Source: Vreelandella zhanjiangensis DSM 21076
Lineage (GTDB): Bacteria > Pseudomonadota > Gammaproteobacteria > Pseudomonadales > Halomonadaceae
DNA: 64,000 nt
Direction of reading: 5' to 3'
NCBI RefSeq assembly: GCF_000377665.1
Contig: NZ_KB898649.1
Location: 248,001-312,000, forward strand
A program made the translations under genes and the position numbers. Shown piece by piece: positions 19,762-29,436 of this stretch. How positions within the stretch are numbered: the stretch's first letter is position 1; each line of letters starts with the position of its first letter. A model generated the notes under the pieces. That model did no database searches, was not told the origin of the DNA, and saw nothing but the letters and a program-made list of their open reading frames with translations.

Positions 19762-21252
19762 ATGTACCTCTTAGCCCCCACGTTCTACCGTAATTGGGAG
19801 TTATATCGGCATTGGGCACCGATATTTAAAATTCTTTCAGTGCTTTGGCTGGTGCTTGCCCTGTTTATGCTGGTGCCTTGGGGAGTGCTGGTGATGGAGC
19901 ATGAGCAGGACGCGCGGGCATTTGGTATCGCCATACTGGCCGTGCTGACCACCGTTGCCTGCACCTGGTTAATAACCTTTCGCGCGCCGCTTGAACTCAA
20001 GCCCTGGCAAATGTTCATTTTGACGGTCGCCAGTTGGACCAGTATCAGCGGCTTTGCCAGCCTGCCGCTAGTGCTTGGCGCACCGCAGTTAAGCTTTACC
20101 AATGCTGTATTCGAGTCCGTATCAGCGATCACCACGACCGGCTCGACGGTGATGGTAGGTATCGACACGCTGTCAGACGGCTTAAAGCTATGGCGCGGAC
20201 TAATGCAGTGGATGGGCGGCATCGGCATTATCGTGATGGGCATCGCGATTCTGCCGTTTTTGAAAGTGGGCGGCATGCGCCTGTTCCATACTGAATCCTC
20301 CGATTGGTCGGATAAGGTCATGCCGCGTACCGGCGGCATTGCGAAGGCTACGCTCGGGGTTTATATCAGCCTGACACTGCTGGCCATGTTGAGCTACTGG
20401 CTAGGCGGCATGACGCCCATTGATGCCGTGGTGCATGGAATGACATCGCTTGCGACCGGCGGCTTTGCCAACTCCGACGCCTCATTTGGTGCCTACGCTG
20501 ACCAGCCCTGGTTACTCTGGATGGGTAGCCTGTTTATGCTAAGCGGCGCTCTGCCCTTCGTGCTTTATATCCGGTTTTTACGGGGTTTTAAAACTGCGCT
20601 ATGGCAAGACCAGCAGGTACGCGGACTATTAAAACTTCTGTCAATCGCGATCATGGCCCTAAGCGTATGGCGCATCACTCAGGGCACACCGGTATTCGAA
20701 GCCTTTACCCACGTTACGTTTAACGTGATCTCGGTGGTGACCACTACCGGCTACGCTTCAGATGACTACACCCTCTGGGGAGCATTGCCGATCGTGGCGT
20801 TTTTCTACCTGACCTTTGTAGGCGGTTGCAGCGGCTCGACAAGCGGCGGCATGAAGATTTTTCGTCTGCAAATTGCCATGCTGATGTTGCGTAACCAGCT
20901 TCATTACCTGATTCATTCCAACGGAGTATTTACCACGCGTTATAACCAGCAGCCGGTCACCAGCGATATTTCGCGAGGCGTGGTGGCCTTTTCGTTTTTC
21001 TTCTTTATCACCATTGCGCTACTGGCATTAAGCCTTGCGGCACTGGGGCTGGATTTAGTCACTGCGCTTTCAGGTGCGGTCACCGCAGTTACCAACGTAG
21101 GGCCAGGGCTTGGCGATTTAATTGGCCCGGCGGGCAACTTTGAACCTTTGCCTAGCGCCGCCAAGTGGTTTTTATGCATCGGCATGTTGATGGGACGCCT
21201 GGAAATTCTGACCGTCATCGTGCTGCTGACGCCCATGTTCTGGCGTCGATAA
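19762..21252 (+). CDS. trkH: Trk-type potassium uptake channel subunit (TrkH/TrkI family)
   Basis: The 496-residue protein shows four repeats of a membrane-pore-membrane unit with selectivity-filter glycines in AITTTGSTVMV, SLATGGFAN, VTTTGYASDDY and VTNVGPGLGDLIG. An added N-terminal pair of helices and the WMGGIGIIVMGIAILP segment mark the TrkH/TrkI type rather than KtrB. It conducts potassium across the inner membrane and is gated by the cytosolic TrkA ring, encoded three genes downstream. Potassium uptake is central to osmoadaptation in halophiles. The operon continues with a sensor kinase and response regulator. Confidence 0.93.
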   Translation: MYLLAPTFYRNWELYRHWAPIFKILSVLWLVLALFMLVPWGVLVMEHEQDARAFGIAILAVLTTVACTWLITFRAPLELKPWQMFILTVASWTSISGFASLPLVLGAPQLSFTNAVFESVSAITTTGSTVMVGIDTLSDGLKLWRGLMQWMGGIGIIVMGIAILPFLKVGGMRLFHTESSDWSDKVMPRTGGIAKATLGVYISLTLLAMLSYWLGGMTPIDAVVHGMTSLATGGFANSDASFGAYADQPWLLWMGSLFMLSGALPFVLYIRFLRGFKTALWQDQQVRGLLKLLSIAIMALSVWRITQGTPVFEAFTHVTFNVISVVTTTGYASDDYTLWGALPIVAFFYLTFVGGCSGSTSGGMKIFRLQIAMLMLRNQLHYLIHSNGVFTTRYNQQPVTSDISRGVVAFSFFFFITIALLALSLAALGLDLVTALSGAVTAVTNVGPGLGDLIGPAGNFEPLPSAAKWFLCIGMLMGRLEILTVIVLLTPMFWRR

Positions 21253-21300
21253 TTTATGACTAATAGATTGTGACTAATAGCTTATGAATAGAGGTGAACA

Positions 21301-22410
21301 ATGATACTGCCCGTAACGCCTCGACTGCCCAATAGGCATGAGCTACTTAGCGTAGTGATAAGCAATCTGGCTGCCTTGCTGGTCGCCTGGGGACTGTATA
21401 CCTGGCTTGCATTAGCTGACCTTTCACTGCTTTTTTTAACCGCCGTACTTGCCTGCGCCATTCTGGCCAGCAGCTATGCCGCCCTATTAAGTGCAGTAGT
21501 GGGCTTTTTAACCTTTAACTTCTGTTTTACGGCGCCCCACTTTTCCCTGGCCGTTGCCGACCGTGAACAGCTTTTAACCCTGCTTTTTTTCCTGCTGATT
21601 GCCATTGTGGTGGGCAAGGTGGCAGGCGATAGCCGCCAACGTATGCTGGCACTCAATGCCTCCCGCCTGGCTGAAGAGCAAGAACGGCTGCGCTCATCAC
21701 TGCTGGCGTCCGTTTCGCATGATCTGCGTACGCCGCTTGCGTCAATCATTGGTGCCGCAAGCTCACTGCGCACCTTGGATGCCCAACTGACCCCGCAGGA
21801 CAGGATCGAGCTTTTAGATGGCGTGCTCAGTGAAAGCGAACGGCTTAACCGCTATATCCAGAATTTGCTGGATATGACGCGCCTGGGCCATGGGGAATTA
21901 AAAATCGAGCGTGACTGGATTGCGTTTGACGATATTGTGGCCTCGGCGTGCAAACGTCTGGGCACAGCGCTTGATCACTGCCGGGTCGAGCAAGCGTGGA
22001 GCCCGGAAATTCCGCTGCTATATGCCCATCCTGCGCTGATCGAACAAGCACTCATCAATGTATTGGAAAACGCGGCGCGTTTTTCACCACCTAATGGCCT
22101 TATCGTGATTGCGGCCCAGCACAACGCAGATGCTCAGACGCTGCAGTTTTCCGTAACCGACCAGGGTCCAGGTATTCCGTTTGAAATGCGTCAACAGGTG
22201 TTTGAAATGTTCTTTATCGGCAACAGCGGTGATCGCAGCCTACACGGTAGCGGCCTGGGGTTAGCCATATGCCGGGGCATGCTGGGCGCTCATGGTGGAA
22301 GCGTTTATGTTGATGAAGGATCTAATGGCCTTGGCACCCGCATTGTCATGTCGCTTCCCCTTACGGTGCCACACAAGGCTGCCACTGACGAGGAAGCTGT
22401 GGATGAGTGA
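21301..22410 (+). CDS. short KdpD-like sensor histidine kinase (lacks the N-terminal KdpD domains)
   Basis: The 369-residue kinase starts with a four-helix DUF4118 membrane domain (about residues 18-105, ending in the KdpD-like FNFCFTAPHFSLAVAD segment), then HisKA with SVSHDLRTPLAS (His140), and HATPase motifs NVLENAARFSP, DQGPGIP and GSGLGLAIC. This is the C-terminal half of KdpD. The roughly 400-residue cytosolic KdpD and Usp-like domains are absent, and no kdpFABC genes are in the window. Placed between trkH and trkA, it probably senses potassium or turgor to set Trk levels. That role is inferred. Confidence 0.9.
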   Translation: MILPVTPRLPNRHELLSVVISNLAALLVAWGLYTWLALADLSLLFLTAVLACAILASSYAALLSAVVGFLTFNFCFTAPHFSLAVADREQLLTLLFFLLIAIVVGKVAGDSRQRMLALNASRLAEEQERLRSSLLASVSHDLRTPLASIIGAASSLRTLDAQLTPQDRIELLDGVLSESERLNRYIQNLLDMTRLGHGELKIERDWIAFDDIVASACKRLGTALDHCRVEQAWSPEIPLLYAHPALIEQALINVLENAARFSPPNGLIVIAAQHNADAQTLQFSVTDQGPGIPFEMRQQVFEMFFIGNSGDRSLHGSGLGLAICRGMLGAHGGSVYVDEGSNGLGTRIVMSLPLTVPHKAATDEEAVDE

Positions 22411-23119
22411 TCATGGAAAAGTTCTGGTCATTGACGATGAGCCACAAATTCGTCACTTCCTGCGCATCAGCCTGAGTTCGCAAGGTTTTGAGGTAACCGA
22501 GGCCAGCACCGGCCAACAGGGGCTGGCTTTACTCAACGCCCAGCCGACGGCTTTTACGCTTGTTCTGCTGGATTTGGGACTGCCCGACATGGACGGTCAA
22601 CAGGTGTTGGCTACTCTTCGAAAGCGCAGCGCTATTCCAGTTATTGTCGTGTCGGTACGCGGCCACGAGGCAGAGAAAGTCCACGCACTGGATAACGGCG
22701 CCAATGACTACGTTACCAAGCCCTTTGGCATTCAAGAACTTCTGGCACGCATTCGCGCGCTGTTACGCCGCCAGGCGCCACAAAGTCATCCCCAGCGCTA
22801 TCAGCACGCTGGCCTAATCCTTGATATGGCGGCTTATCAAACCACGCTTAACGGCCGTGACATTCACCTGACGCCTAAAGAGTTTGCCGTGCTTGCTCAG
22901 CTGATGGCCAATGCCGGGCGAATTGTCACCCAAACCCAGCTATTACGCGATATTTGGGGGCCCACCCACCGGGAAGACACTCATTACCTGCGGATTGTGG
23001 TCAGTAAACTACGCCAAAAGCTAAGCGGTGACTCGCAATTCCCTACGCTTATTCAAACCGAACCCGGCATTGGTTATCGGCTCTACATCGAGCCTGACCG
23101 TGAGGATACAACTCCATGA
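22403..23119 (+). CDS. KdpE-like response regulator (OmpR/PhoB family)
   Basis: The 238-residue protein has a receiver domain starting [15 protein letters not shown], with phospho-acceptor Asp57 in [11 protein letters not shown] and Lys in YVTKPFG. A C-terminal winged helix follows (about 135-235, with [14 protein letters not shown] and [12 protein letters not shown]). These are KdpE hallmarks. The ATG at 22403 overlaps the kinase gene by eight bases and follows GAGGAAG. A longer upstream frame lies inside the kinase gene and is rejected. Its last four bases overlap trkA, so kinase, regulator and trkA are one transcript. Confidence 0.9.
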   Translation: MSDHGKVLVIDDEPQIRHFLRISLSSQGFEVTEASTGQQGLALLNAQPTAFTLVLLDLGLPDMDGQQVLATLRKRSAIPVIVVSVRGHEAEKVHALDNGANDYVTKPFGIQELLARIRALLRRQAPQSHPQRYQHAGLILDMAAYQTTLNGRDIHLTPKEFAVLAQLMANAGRIVTQTQLLRDIWGPTHREDTHYLRIVVSKLRQKLSGDSQFPTLIQTEPGIGYRLYIEPDREDTTP

Positions 23120-24489
23120 AAATCATCATTCTCGGCGCTGGCCAGGTCGGCGGCACCCTGGCGGAGCACCTCGCCCGCGAGGAAAACGACATCACCGTGG
23201 TCGATACCAACGCCAATAAACTGCGTGAGCTGCATACCAAGCTCGATATTCGCACCGTAACCGGCGCGGCTTCTTATCCTAACGTTCTGCGCCAGGCCGG
23301 CTGTGAAGATGCCGATATGTTGATTGCGGTCACCAACTCCGACGAAGTCAACATGATCGCCTGTCAGGTTGCGCATACCCTGTTTCGTACGCCCACCAAA
23401 ATTGCCCGGGTGCGCGCCACCCCCTATTTGACCCGCAAGGGGCTATTCGCCCACGAAGCCATTCCGATCGATGTGCTGATCAGCCCCGAGCAGGTGGTGA
23501 CGGATCACGTACGCCGCCTGATCGAACATCCGGGCGCCCTGCAGGTGCTGGATTTTGCCGGAGGCTTGGTGCAACTGGTCGCGGTGAAAGCGGTGTTTGG
23601 CGGCCCGTTGGTGGGTCAGGATCTCGCGTTTTTGCGCCACCATATGCCCAATGTGGATACCCGCGTGGCGGCGATTTACCGGCGCAACCGGCCGATTATC
23701 CCGCGCGGCGACACCGTGATCGAGGCCGATGACGAGGTGTTCTTCCTCGCCGCCCGGCGCGATATTCGCGCGGTGATGAGTGAACTCAGGCGTATCGAGC
23801 GCGGTTTTCGACGGGTAGTGATTGCCGGGGGCGGGAATATCGGCGAGCGCTTGGCCGAACACCTGGAGCATAGCCACCAGGTCAAGATCATTGAACACAG
23901 CCTTGAGCGCTGCACCACGCTGTCCGAGCGGCTGAACCGCACCGTGGTGCTGCACGGCAGTGCCACCAGCAAGCGGCTGCTTGAAGAAGAGAACATTGAA
24001 GACTGCGATATCTTCTGCGCGCTGACCAACGACGACGAGGTCAATATCATGTCGTCGCTGCTCGCCAAACGCCTGGGGGCCAAGAAGGTCCTGACGCTGA
24101 TCAATAACGCTGCCTATGTGGACCTGGTGCAGGGCGGCGATATCGATATCGCGATTTCTCCCCAGCAGGCGACTATCGGTAGCCTCTTAACCCACGTGCG
24201 CCGCGGCGACATCGTCAACGTGCACTCGCTGCGCCGCGGGGCGGCGGAAGCCATTGAGGCCATCGCCCACGGCGACAAACAGTCCTCCAAGGTGGTGGGG
24301 CGTACCATCCGCGAGATCAATCTGCCGGACGGCACCACTATCGGCGCGATTGTGCGCGGCAAGGAAGTCATTATCGCCCACGGCGATGTCCTGGTGGAAA
24401 GCGGTGACCACGTGATTCTTTTTGTGATCGACAAGCGCCGCATCCGTGATGTCGAGCGCTTGTTCCAGGTGGGCTTGACGTTCTTTTAA
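23116..24489 (+). CDS. trkA: Trk potassium uptake regulatory subunit
   Basis: The 457-residue peripheral protein has two tandem RCK units. Each begins with a nucleotide-binding Rossmann motif, [19 protein letters not shown] and [19 protein letters not shown], and each is followed by a TrkA-C ligand lobe. It assembles under TrkH and gates it in response to NAD(H) or ATP. Two-repeat length is the usual form in proteobacteria. Translation is coupled to the response regulator by an ATGA overlap. Confidence 0.95.
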   Translation: MKIIILGAGQVGGTLAEHLAREENDITVVDTNANKLRELHTKLDIRTVTGAASYPNVLRQAGCEDADMLIAVTNSDEVNMIACQVAHTLFRTPTKIARVRATPYLTRKGLFAHEAIPIDVLISPEQVVTDHVRRLIEHPGALQVLDFAGGLVQLVAVKAVFGGPLVGQDLAFLRHHMPNVDTRVAAIYRRNRPIIPRGDTVIEADDEVFFLAARRDIRAVMSELRRIERGFRRVVIAGGGNIGERLAEHLEHSHQVKIIEHSLERCTTLSERLNRTVVLHGSATSKRLLEEENIEDCDIFCALTNDDEVNIMSSLLAKRLGAKKVLTLINNAAYVDLVQGGDIDIAISPQQATIGSLLTHVRRGDIVNVHSLRRGAAEAIEAIAHGDKQSSKVVGRTIREINLPDGTTIGAIVRGKEVIIAHGDVLVESGDHVILFVIDKRRIRDVERLFQVGLTFF

Positions 24490-24548
24490 CCAGGTTTTTG
24501 TAAACAGGTTCTTTTAAACAGATTATTTAAATCAAGACCTCTAGCTGC

Positions 24549-25289
24549 TTAGATCTCCACCGCCCTGCCGATAAACTCAATGGGGCCGGTGGGCAAGCCG
24601 GTTGCTGAGCCGGTTTCCTCTTCAAGCGTCAGCTCGAAAAGCTGATTGTCCTGAAGGGGCGGCAGCTCATCAAGATTTACGTTGATGGGCCTGCCTGGCT
24701 CCACCAGCCCAAGCGATACCGGCGCCTGCCAGTCGTCCGCTTTTGTCCAGAACTCAAGCGCCTTGCCTTCCGGTACTTCAAAGGTGCCCAAAGGTATCAG
24801 CTGAATACTCTGGCGCGTTGAGGCCTGCACCACCCAGCCGGCCGACTGCGTTTGCGGTGCTAAAAGCACCACCATATATTCAGGCGTGGCGGGCAACGGG
24901 GAGTTATTAGCGAGCATAATTCCCATAACCAAAGCGGCAGCAATTCCAAGCCCTGCAGCGCCACGCCAAACCGGCAGACTGTTGATGAAACGCCGACGCG
25001 GTAACCTTGCGGGCGCAACGTCCGGCACAGGCGTTTGAACTGACGAGTTGTTCAGGCTGCGCTTGATGCGCGGCCACAGGTAGTCCGAGGGTGCCACCGG
25101 CTGGGTAAGCGCCGTGTAAGGTTGAAAACGGTCTTCCCAGGCGGCAACGGCTTTCTGCAACGCCTCATCGTGTATCAAACGCGCTTCCACTTCCTGGCGC
25201 TTATTAAGCGGCAATGTGCCGAGTACGTATTCACCCGCCAAGGTATGGTCATCATCGTGTTCATATTCGGACTGACTAAGACGGGTCAT
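24549..25289 (-). CDS. anti-sigma factor, RskA-like single-pass membrane protein
   Basis: The 246-residue protein has an N-terminal cytosolic zinc-finger-like anti-sigma region (LAGEYVLGTLPLNKRQEVEARL), one membrane helix at about 107-127, and a C-terminal extracytoplasmic domain with WVVQASTRQSIQLIPLG and GKALEFWTK, all typical of the RskA family. The start at 25289 overlaps the sigma-factor stop by four bases (ATGA), and coupled synthesis suits a one-to-one inhibitor. It should hold the neighbouring sigma factor at the membrane until a signal triggers its proteolysis. Confidence 0.88.
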   Translation of the reverse strand: MTRLSQSEYEHDDDHTLAGEYVLGTLPLNKRQEVEARLIHDEALQKAVAAWEDRFQPYTALTQPVAPSDYLWPRIKRSLNNSSVQTPVPDVAPARLPRRRFINSLPVWRGAAGLGIAAALVMGIMLANNSPLPATPEYMVVLLAPQTQSAGWVVQASTRQSIQLIPLGTFEVPEGKALEFWTKADDWQAPVSLGLVEPGRPINVNLDELPPLQDNQLFELTLEEETGSATGLPTGPIEFIGRAVEI

Positions 25290-25849
25290 GCCATACACTC
25301 CCGTAGGCGCAGCAAACTACGCTTAATCCAGGCTTTAACGGTGCCTAGCGGTGCGCCCGTATGAGCGGCAATTTCCGCATGGCTCAAACCGTCCACATAG
25401 GCGTGAAGCACGCAGTTACGCCGTTCTGTTTCAAGTTGCTCCAAGCACTCGTCAATACGCTGACCGGTTTGCCAATCATAGGCTTCCTCAACGCGTGAGG
25501 CATGCTGGAATGTTTCATCATGATCAAATTCGGAAGGGTCGTTGTGGTCGACATTGACTTCACGGTCCCGGTAGCGAATCGCATTGAGCGCCAGATGACG
25601 CGCGATACTAAAAATCCAGGTTCGCGCTGATCCCTTTGCAGGATCGAAGCTATCGGCACGCTGCCAGATGTTCAGGCAGGCATCATGCACAATATCTTCC
25701 GCCATACCCCGGTCTTTAACGATTCGAAGTACAACACCTAACAGTGCAGCGCCCTCTTTTGAATAGAGTTGGTGAAGGGCGTCATGATCACCGCGCGCGC
25801 AGCGTGCAAGCACGGCAACATAGTCAAATTCGTTGGTTACGTCTGTCAC
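25286..25849 (-). CDS. ECF-type RNA polymerase sigma factor
   Basis: The 187-residue protein has only regions sigma-2 (AEDIVHDACLNIWQRADSFDP, GSARTWIFSIARHLALNAIR) and sigma-4 (ECLEQLETERRNCVLHAYVDGLSHAEIAAHTG, then GTVKAWIKRSLLRLRECM), which defines ECF sigma factors. Pairing with an RskA-like gene suggests a SigK-like group. The DUF3455 gene immediately upstream on the same strand is a likely target. The inducing signal is not evident. Confidence 0.92.
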   Translation of the reverse strand: MTDVTNEFDYVAVLARCARGDHDALHQLYSKEGAALLGVVLRIVKDRGMAEDIVHDACLNIWQRADSFDPAKGSARTWIFSIARHLALNAIRYRDREVNVDHNDPSEFDHDETFQHASRVEEAYDWQTGQRIDECLEQLETERRNCVLHAYVDGLSHAEIAAHTGAPLGTVKAWIKRSLLRLRECMA

Positions 25850-25906
25850 ACCCTAGCTCCCTGGTGGCGCGCCAATATCGCTTGCCGCACATCCAGTTAG
25901 CATAGC

Positions 25907-25937
25907 CGCTAGGGGCACGACGCACGAGCCCCTAGCG
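25907..25937 (-). terminator. hairpin after the DUF3455 gene, possible terminator
   Basis: CGCTAGGGGC (25907-25916) pairs perfectly with GCCCCTAGCG (25928-25937). It lies between the DUF3455 stop and the sigma-factor gene on the minus strand. No clear T-run follows, so it may attenuate rather than stop transcription. Confidence 0.45.
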
Positions 25938-25961
25938 TAACTTAAATTAACTTTTTACTGC

Positions 25962-26483
25962 TTATTCAGCTGTCCAGAAAATATAGTCAGCCTGATAGGT
26001 AACTACCGCAGTAGCACCGTCATGATCGCTATCACAGGCAACGTCTGGCGCTACACCGCCTTCGGTATTCAAGCGTTGAATGTAGCTAACGCCTGACATT
26101 GCGCCTTCACCTTCAGCAGGATTGGCTTCTACCAGTTGAAGAGGAATGTTGCCGTCACCGTTGGGTGCGGTGGCTAACTGAGTAGCGGTAATTTTAGAAC
26201 CGTCCAGCGCTTCCCAAGTAGCCGGGGGGCCGTAGTAGCTGCCTACCTGGCTGCCATCGTTATCGTTTAGCGCGGCATGCGGGCCTTTGAAAACCCACGC
26301 CATCTCGCCAGAATCATTGGTTTCACACATATAGGTAATTGCGCCAACACCTACGGTTTCAAGCGCTACGGTGTTGCCGTCCGGTACCTGGACATCCGCT
26401 GGCGTTTCGGCCAGAGCGGCATGACTGAAGGATGCGATCACAGCGGCGGCCAGAGCAGTACGCGTTAGATGATTAATGGTCAT
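25962..26483 (-). CDS. secreted DUF3455 family protein
   Basis: The 173-residue protein has a signal peptide ending SHAALA around residue 25, so it should be periplasmic or exported. The body fits DUF3455: GVGAITYMCE near the start, VGSYYGPPATWEALDGSKI in the middle, and VSYIQRLNTEGGVAPDVAC followed by YQADYIFW at the end. The family function is unknown to me. It sits directly upstream of the sigma/anti-sigma pair and has a promoter-like pair of motifs in front, so it may be controlled by that sigma factor. An AGGAG box precedes the ATG. Confidence 0.85.
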   Translation of the reverse strand: MTINHLTRTALAAAVIASFSHAALAETPADVQVPDGNTVALETVGVGAITYMCETNDSGEMAWVFKGPHAALNDNDGSQVGSYYGPPATWEALDGSKITATQLATAPNGDGNIPLQLVEANPAEGEGAMSGVSYIQRLNTEGGVAPDVACDSDHDGATAVVTYQADYIFWTAE

Positions 26484-26538
26484 ATTCAGTCTCCTAAAGG
26501 ATTATTATCAACCACCGTAAATAGCGGCTGTATAGGGA

Positions 26539-26565
26539 ATACACGCGAGGAGACGTTTTGGATGC
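26539..26565 (-). promoter_or_regulatory. possible ECF-type promoter before the DUF3455 gene
   Basis: On the minus strand GCATCC (26565-26560) is followed after 14 bases by CGTGTAT (26545-26539). This resembles ECF promoters with a CATCC-type -35 and CGT-type -10 element, as reported for SigK-like factors. The assignment is tentative, and no matching site was found in front of the sigma gene itself. Confidence 0.35.
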
Positions 26566-26568
26566 AGT

Positions 26569-26616
26569 CTTTTTAAATTTTTTTAATACTTTTTTAAATA
26601 CTTTTTTAAATACGCT
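26569..26616. repeat. short A/T-rich tandem repeat
   Basis: A unit like ACTTTTTTAAAT is repeated with drift between the gap terminator and the DUF3455 promoter. It looks like simple low-complexity DNA, possibly an UP-element-like upstream tract for the DUF3455 promoter. Confidence 0.4.
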
Positions 26617-26652
26617 AAAAAAACAAAAGGGCCGTTTGGTAAAACGGCCCTT
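26617..26652 (-). terminator. rho-independent terminator after gap
   Basis: On the minus strand an 11-bp stem (AAGGGCCGTTT with its complement, 26627-26637 and 26642-26652) is followed by a T-rich run. It lies 41 bases after the gap stop codon. Confidence 0.9.
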
Positions 26653-26692
26653 CTAACAGCGCTGAGAATACAGCTAATCGAACGCTAAACGC

Positions 26693-27697
26693 TTACACAG
26701 CGGTTGCCTGCATGGCGATCGCCGTATCCAGCATGCGGTTGGAGAAACCCCACTCGTTGTCGTACCACGCCATCACCTTAACCAAACGTCCGTTCACACG
26801 CGTGTGGTTAGCATCAAATGTCGATGAATGCGCGTCATGGTTGAAATCGATAGACACCAGCGGCTGAGCATTCACTGCCAGCACGCTCGAATTAGCGGCG
26901 GCTTTTTCGACAATCTGGTTGATCTCTTCCTTGCTGGTGTCACGGCCTGCGGTAAAGGTCAGGTCCACCAGCGACACGTTGATTACCGGCACACGTACCG
27001 CCAACCCATCCAGCTTGCCTTCAAGCTCGGGCAGTACCAATCCAACCGCGGCGGCGGCCCCGGTTTTAGTCGGGATCATGGAGTGCGTCGCGCTACGTGC
27101 GCGGTACGGGTCAGAGTGATAGACGTCTGACAGATTCTGATCATTGGTGTAGGCATGAACCGTGGTCATTAGACCGTTCTCAATACCCACCGTATCGTTT
27201 AACGCCTTGGCCACTGGCGCCAGGCAATTGGTGGTGCAGGACGCGTTAGACACCACCTTGTGTTCAGCAGTCAAAATACTGTCATTCACACCGTAAACAA
27301 TCGTCGCGTCAGCATCGGGGCTGGGCGCTGAGATCAACACCCGCTTGGCGCCCGCTTCCAGGTGTTTGGCAGCCGCGTCACGCTTGGTAAATAGCCCCGT
27401 GCACTCCATGACCAAATCAATATTCAGGGAGGCCCAGGGAAGCTTGGCAGGGTCGCGTTCTGACGAGATAGCAATGCGATCACCATCGACACTGATACTT
27501 TCCGCATCGTGCTCTACAGTGAAAGGGAAATGCCCATGCACAGTGTCGTGGCGCAGTAGATGTGAATTTAGCGACGGGTCGCCCAGATCATTAATCGCCA
27601 CCACCTGAATCTGCTCACGGTAGCGGTTTTCATAAAGCGCTCGAAGTACGTTACGACCGATCCGGCCAAACCCGTTGATAGCAACTCTGATAGTCAT
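26693..27697 (-). CDS. gap: type I glyceraldehyde-3-phosphate dehydrogenase
   Basis: It oxidises glyceraldehyde-3-phosphate, made here by the Eda and DgoA aldolases, to 1,3-bisphosphoglycerate. The 334-residue protein has the NAD-binding [15 protein letters not shown] at the N-terminus and [12 protein letters not shown] with the catalytic Cys154. The INDLGD segment after the first nucleotide-binding unit is like the pseudomonad Gap-1 form. It is divergent from pyk, with a HexR-like operator between them. Confidence 0.95.
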   Translation of the reverse strand: MTIRVAINGFGRIGRNVLRALYENRYREQIQVVAINDLGDPSLNSHLLRHDTVHGHFPFTVEHDAESISVDGDRIAISSERDPAKLPWASLNIDLVMECTGLFTKRDAAAKHLEAGAKRVLISAPSPDADATIVYGVNDSILTAEHKVVSNASCTTNCLAPVAKALNDTVGIENGLMTTVHAYTNDQNLSDVYHSDPYRARSATHSMIPTKTGAAAAVGLVLPELEGKLDGLAVRVPVINVSLVDLTFTAGRDTSKEEINQIVEKAAANSSVLAVNAQPLVSIDFNHDAHSSTFDANHTRVNGRLVKVMAWYDNEWGFSNRMLDTAIAMQATAV

Positions 27698-27828
27698 ACT
27701 GACACCTCACGCTCGGTGGTAAACGGCTTCAATTCGGTAAAAAAATTACCAAAAAGACACTTTTATGGCGCCTAAAAAGCTTAAAAATGGCTGAAACCGG
27801 TTGTTTTGTAGCTACTTAACAATTTATA

Positions 27829-27843
27829 TGTAGTAAAATTACT
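27829..27843. promoter_or_regulatory. HexR-like operator between gap and pyk
   Basis: TGTAGTAAAATTACT departs from TGTA-N7-TACA only in the last base. It contains the palindrome TAGTAA-AA-TTACTA. It lies 132 bases from the gap start and 112 bases from the pyk start, so it could control both divergent genes. HexR is known to act on gap and pyk homologues in related bacteria. Confidence 0.65.
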
Positions 27844-27954
27844 ATATTATCACCAGGGCCGTCTATACCTTCATGATGACAATTGCATCAATATTCTGAT
27901 CCCTGGCAACGCTGGTTTTTACGATTTATTAGCAATATTTAAGGAGAACCCGCC

Positions 27955-29433
27955 ATGAATTTATCGAATGCACCTCTGCCGCTGCGTCGTACCAAGATTG
28001 TTGCCACCTTAGGCCCAGCCAGCGACCGCCCTGGCGTGCTCGAAGCGATGATCAAGGCGGGGGTCGACGTGGTTCGCCTTAACTTTTCTCACGGCTCGCC
28101 TGACGATCACCGACGCCGCCTGCAGGACGTTCGCGATATTGCGCAGCGCTTAGGCAAATGCGTTGCCGCGCTAGGCGATTTACAGGGCCCTAAAATCCGT
28201 ATCGCCCGCTTTGCCGAAGGCCCTATTCACCTGGAAGCGGGGCAGCCGTTTATTTTAGATATGGCGCTCGACACCCATGCCGGTAACCGTGAGCGCGTGG
28301 GCTGCGATTACCCGGCGCTGATTGATGATGTTTCCCCCGGCGACCGTTTGCTGCTGGATGATGGCCGCGTGGTGCTGGATGTGGCCTCCATTGTTGGCCA
28401 GGAAATACACACCAATGTGCATGTAGGCGGCAAGCTCTCCAATAACAAAGGCATCAACAAACAGGGTGGCGGCCTTTCTGCTCCGGCCTTGACCGACAAG
28501 GATCGAGCCGATCTAAAAACCGCCGTGGAAATCGGCGTAGATTATCTGGCGGTTTCCTTTCCGCGCTCGGCAGCTGACATGCAGGAAGCCCGCGCACTGC
28601 TGGGCGAAGCAGGCAAAGAAATCGGCCTGGTCGCCAAGCTGGAGCGCGCCGAAGCGGTTGCGGATGACGAAACGCTGGATGGCATCATCATCGCCTCAGA
28701 AGCCGTCATGGTGGCCCGCGGCGACTTGGGCGTAGAGATAGGCGATGAAGCGCTGATTGGTACCCAAAAGCGCATCATCAAGCATGCCCGTACGCTTAAC
28801 CGCGCGGTGATTACCGCGACCCAGATGATGGAATCGATGATTGAATCGCCGCTGCCGACCCGCGCCGAGGTGTTCGATGTGGCTAACGCCGTGCTGGATG
28901 CCACCGACGCGGTCATGCTTTCCGCCGAAACCGCCGCCGGCGAGTTTCCGGTAGAAACCGTTGAAGCCATGGACCGGGTTTGCCTGGGCGCCGAGCGCGA
29001 ACGGTTGGCGCAGTCGTCCGGTCACCGCATGCATGAAGGCTTTGAGCGCATGGATGAAACCATCGCCCTTTCGGCCATGTACGCCGCCAACCATTTAACC
29101 GGCGTCAGCGCGATTGCCTGCATGACCTCCACCGGTTACACGCCGCTTATCGCCTCACGCATTCGTTCGGGGCTGCCCATCGTCGGCCTGGCCCATAGCC
29201 CCGTTGCCCAGCGACGCATGGCACTTTATCGCGGCGTGGTTTCGCTTCCCTTCGATACCACGCAGATGGAACCCACCGAGGTAAACCAAGAAGCGCTAAA
29301 ATTGCTTAAAGCTTATGGATTGGCACGCCCCGGTGGACATATCATTCTTACTCGCGGCGACCATATGAATGCCCATGGCGGCACCAATACCATGAAGATT
29401 ATCGCCATCGAGCCGGAAACCTTAGGAGAGTAA
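27955..29433 (+). CDS. pyk: pyruvate kinase
   Basis: It transfers phosphate from phosphoenolpyruvate to ADP. The 492-residue protein has TKIVATLGPASDRPGVLEAM at the N-terminus, VRLNFSHGSPDDH, GDLQGPKIRIARF, the MVARGDLGVEIG signature and ATQMMESMIESPLPTRAEV for metal and substrate binding. It is full length with a C-terminal allosteric domain. AAGGAG precedes the ATG. mgsA follows after three bases. Confidence 0.95.
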   Translation: MNLSNAPLPLRRTKIVATLGPASDRPGVLEAMIKAGVDVVRLNFSHGSPDDHRRRLQDVRDIAQRLGKCVAALGDLQGPKIRIARFAEGPIHLEAGQPFILDMALDTHAGNRERVGCDYPALIDDVSPGDRLLLDDGRVVLDVASIVGQEIHTNVHVGGKLSNNKGINKQGGGLSAPALTDKDRADLKTAVEIGVDYLAVSFPRSAADMQEARALLGEAGKEIGLVAKLERAEAVADDETLDGIIIASEAVMVARGDLGVEIGDEALIGTQKRIIKHARTLNRAVITATQMMESMIESPLPTRAEVFDVANAVLDATDAVMLSAETAAGEFPVETVEAMDRVCLGAERERLAQSSGHRMHEGFERMDETIALSAMYAANHLTGVSAIACMTSTGYTPLIASRIRSGLPIVGLAHSPVAQRRMALYRGVVSLPFDTTQMEPTEVNQEALKLLKAYGLARPGGHIILTRGDHMNAHGGTNTMKIIAIEPETLGE

Positions 29434-29436
29434 TCA

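Noticed and set aside
21301..23119. Remnant of a kdpFABCDE operon
   Set aside because: No kdpF, A, B or C fragments are visible on either side, and the kinase-regulator pair is intact and tightly coupled to trkA.
27789..27802. Cra-like site near gap (GCTGAAACCGGTTG)
   Set aside because: Only half of the palindrome matches TGAAWCGNTTCA. The HexR-like site nearby explains regulation better.
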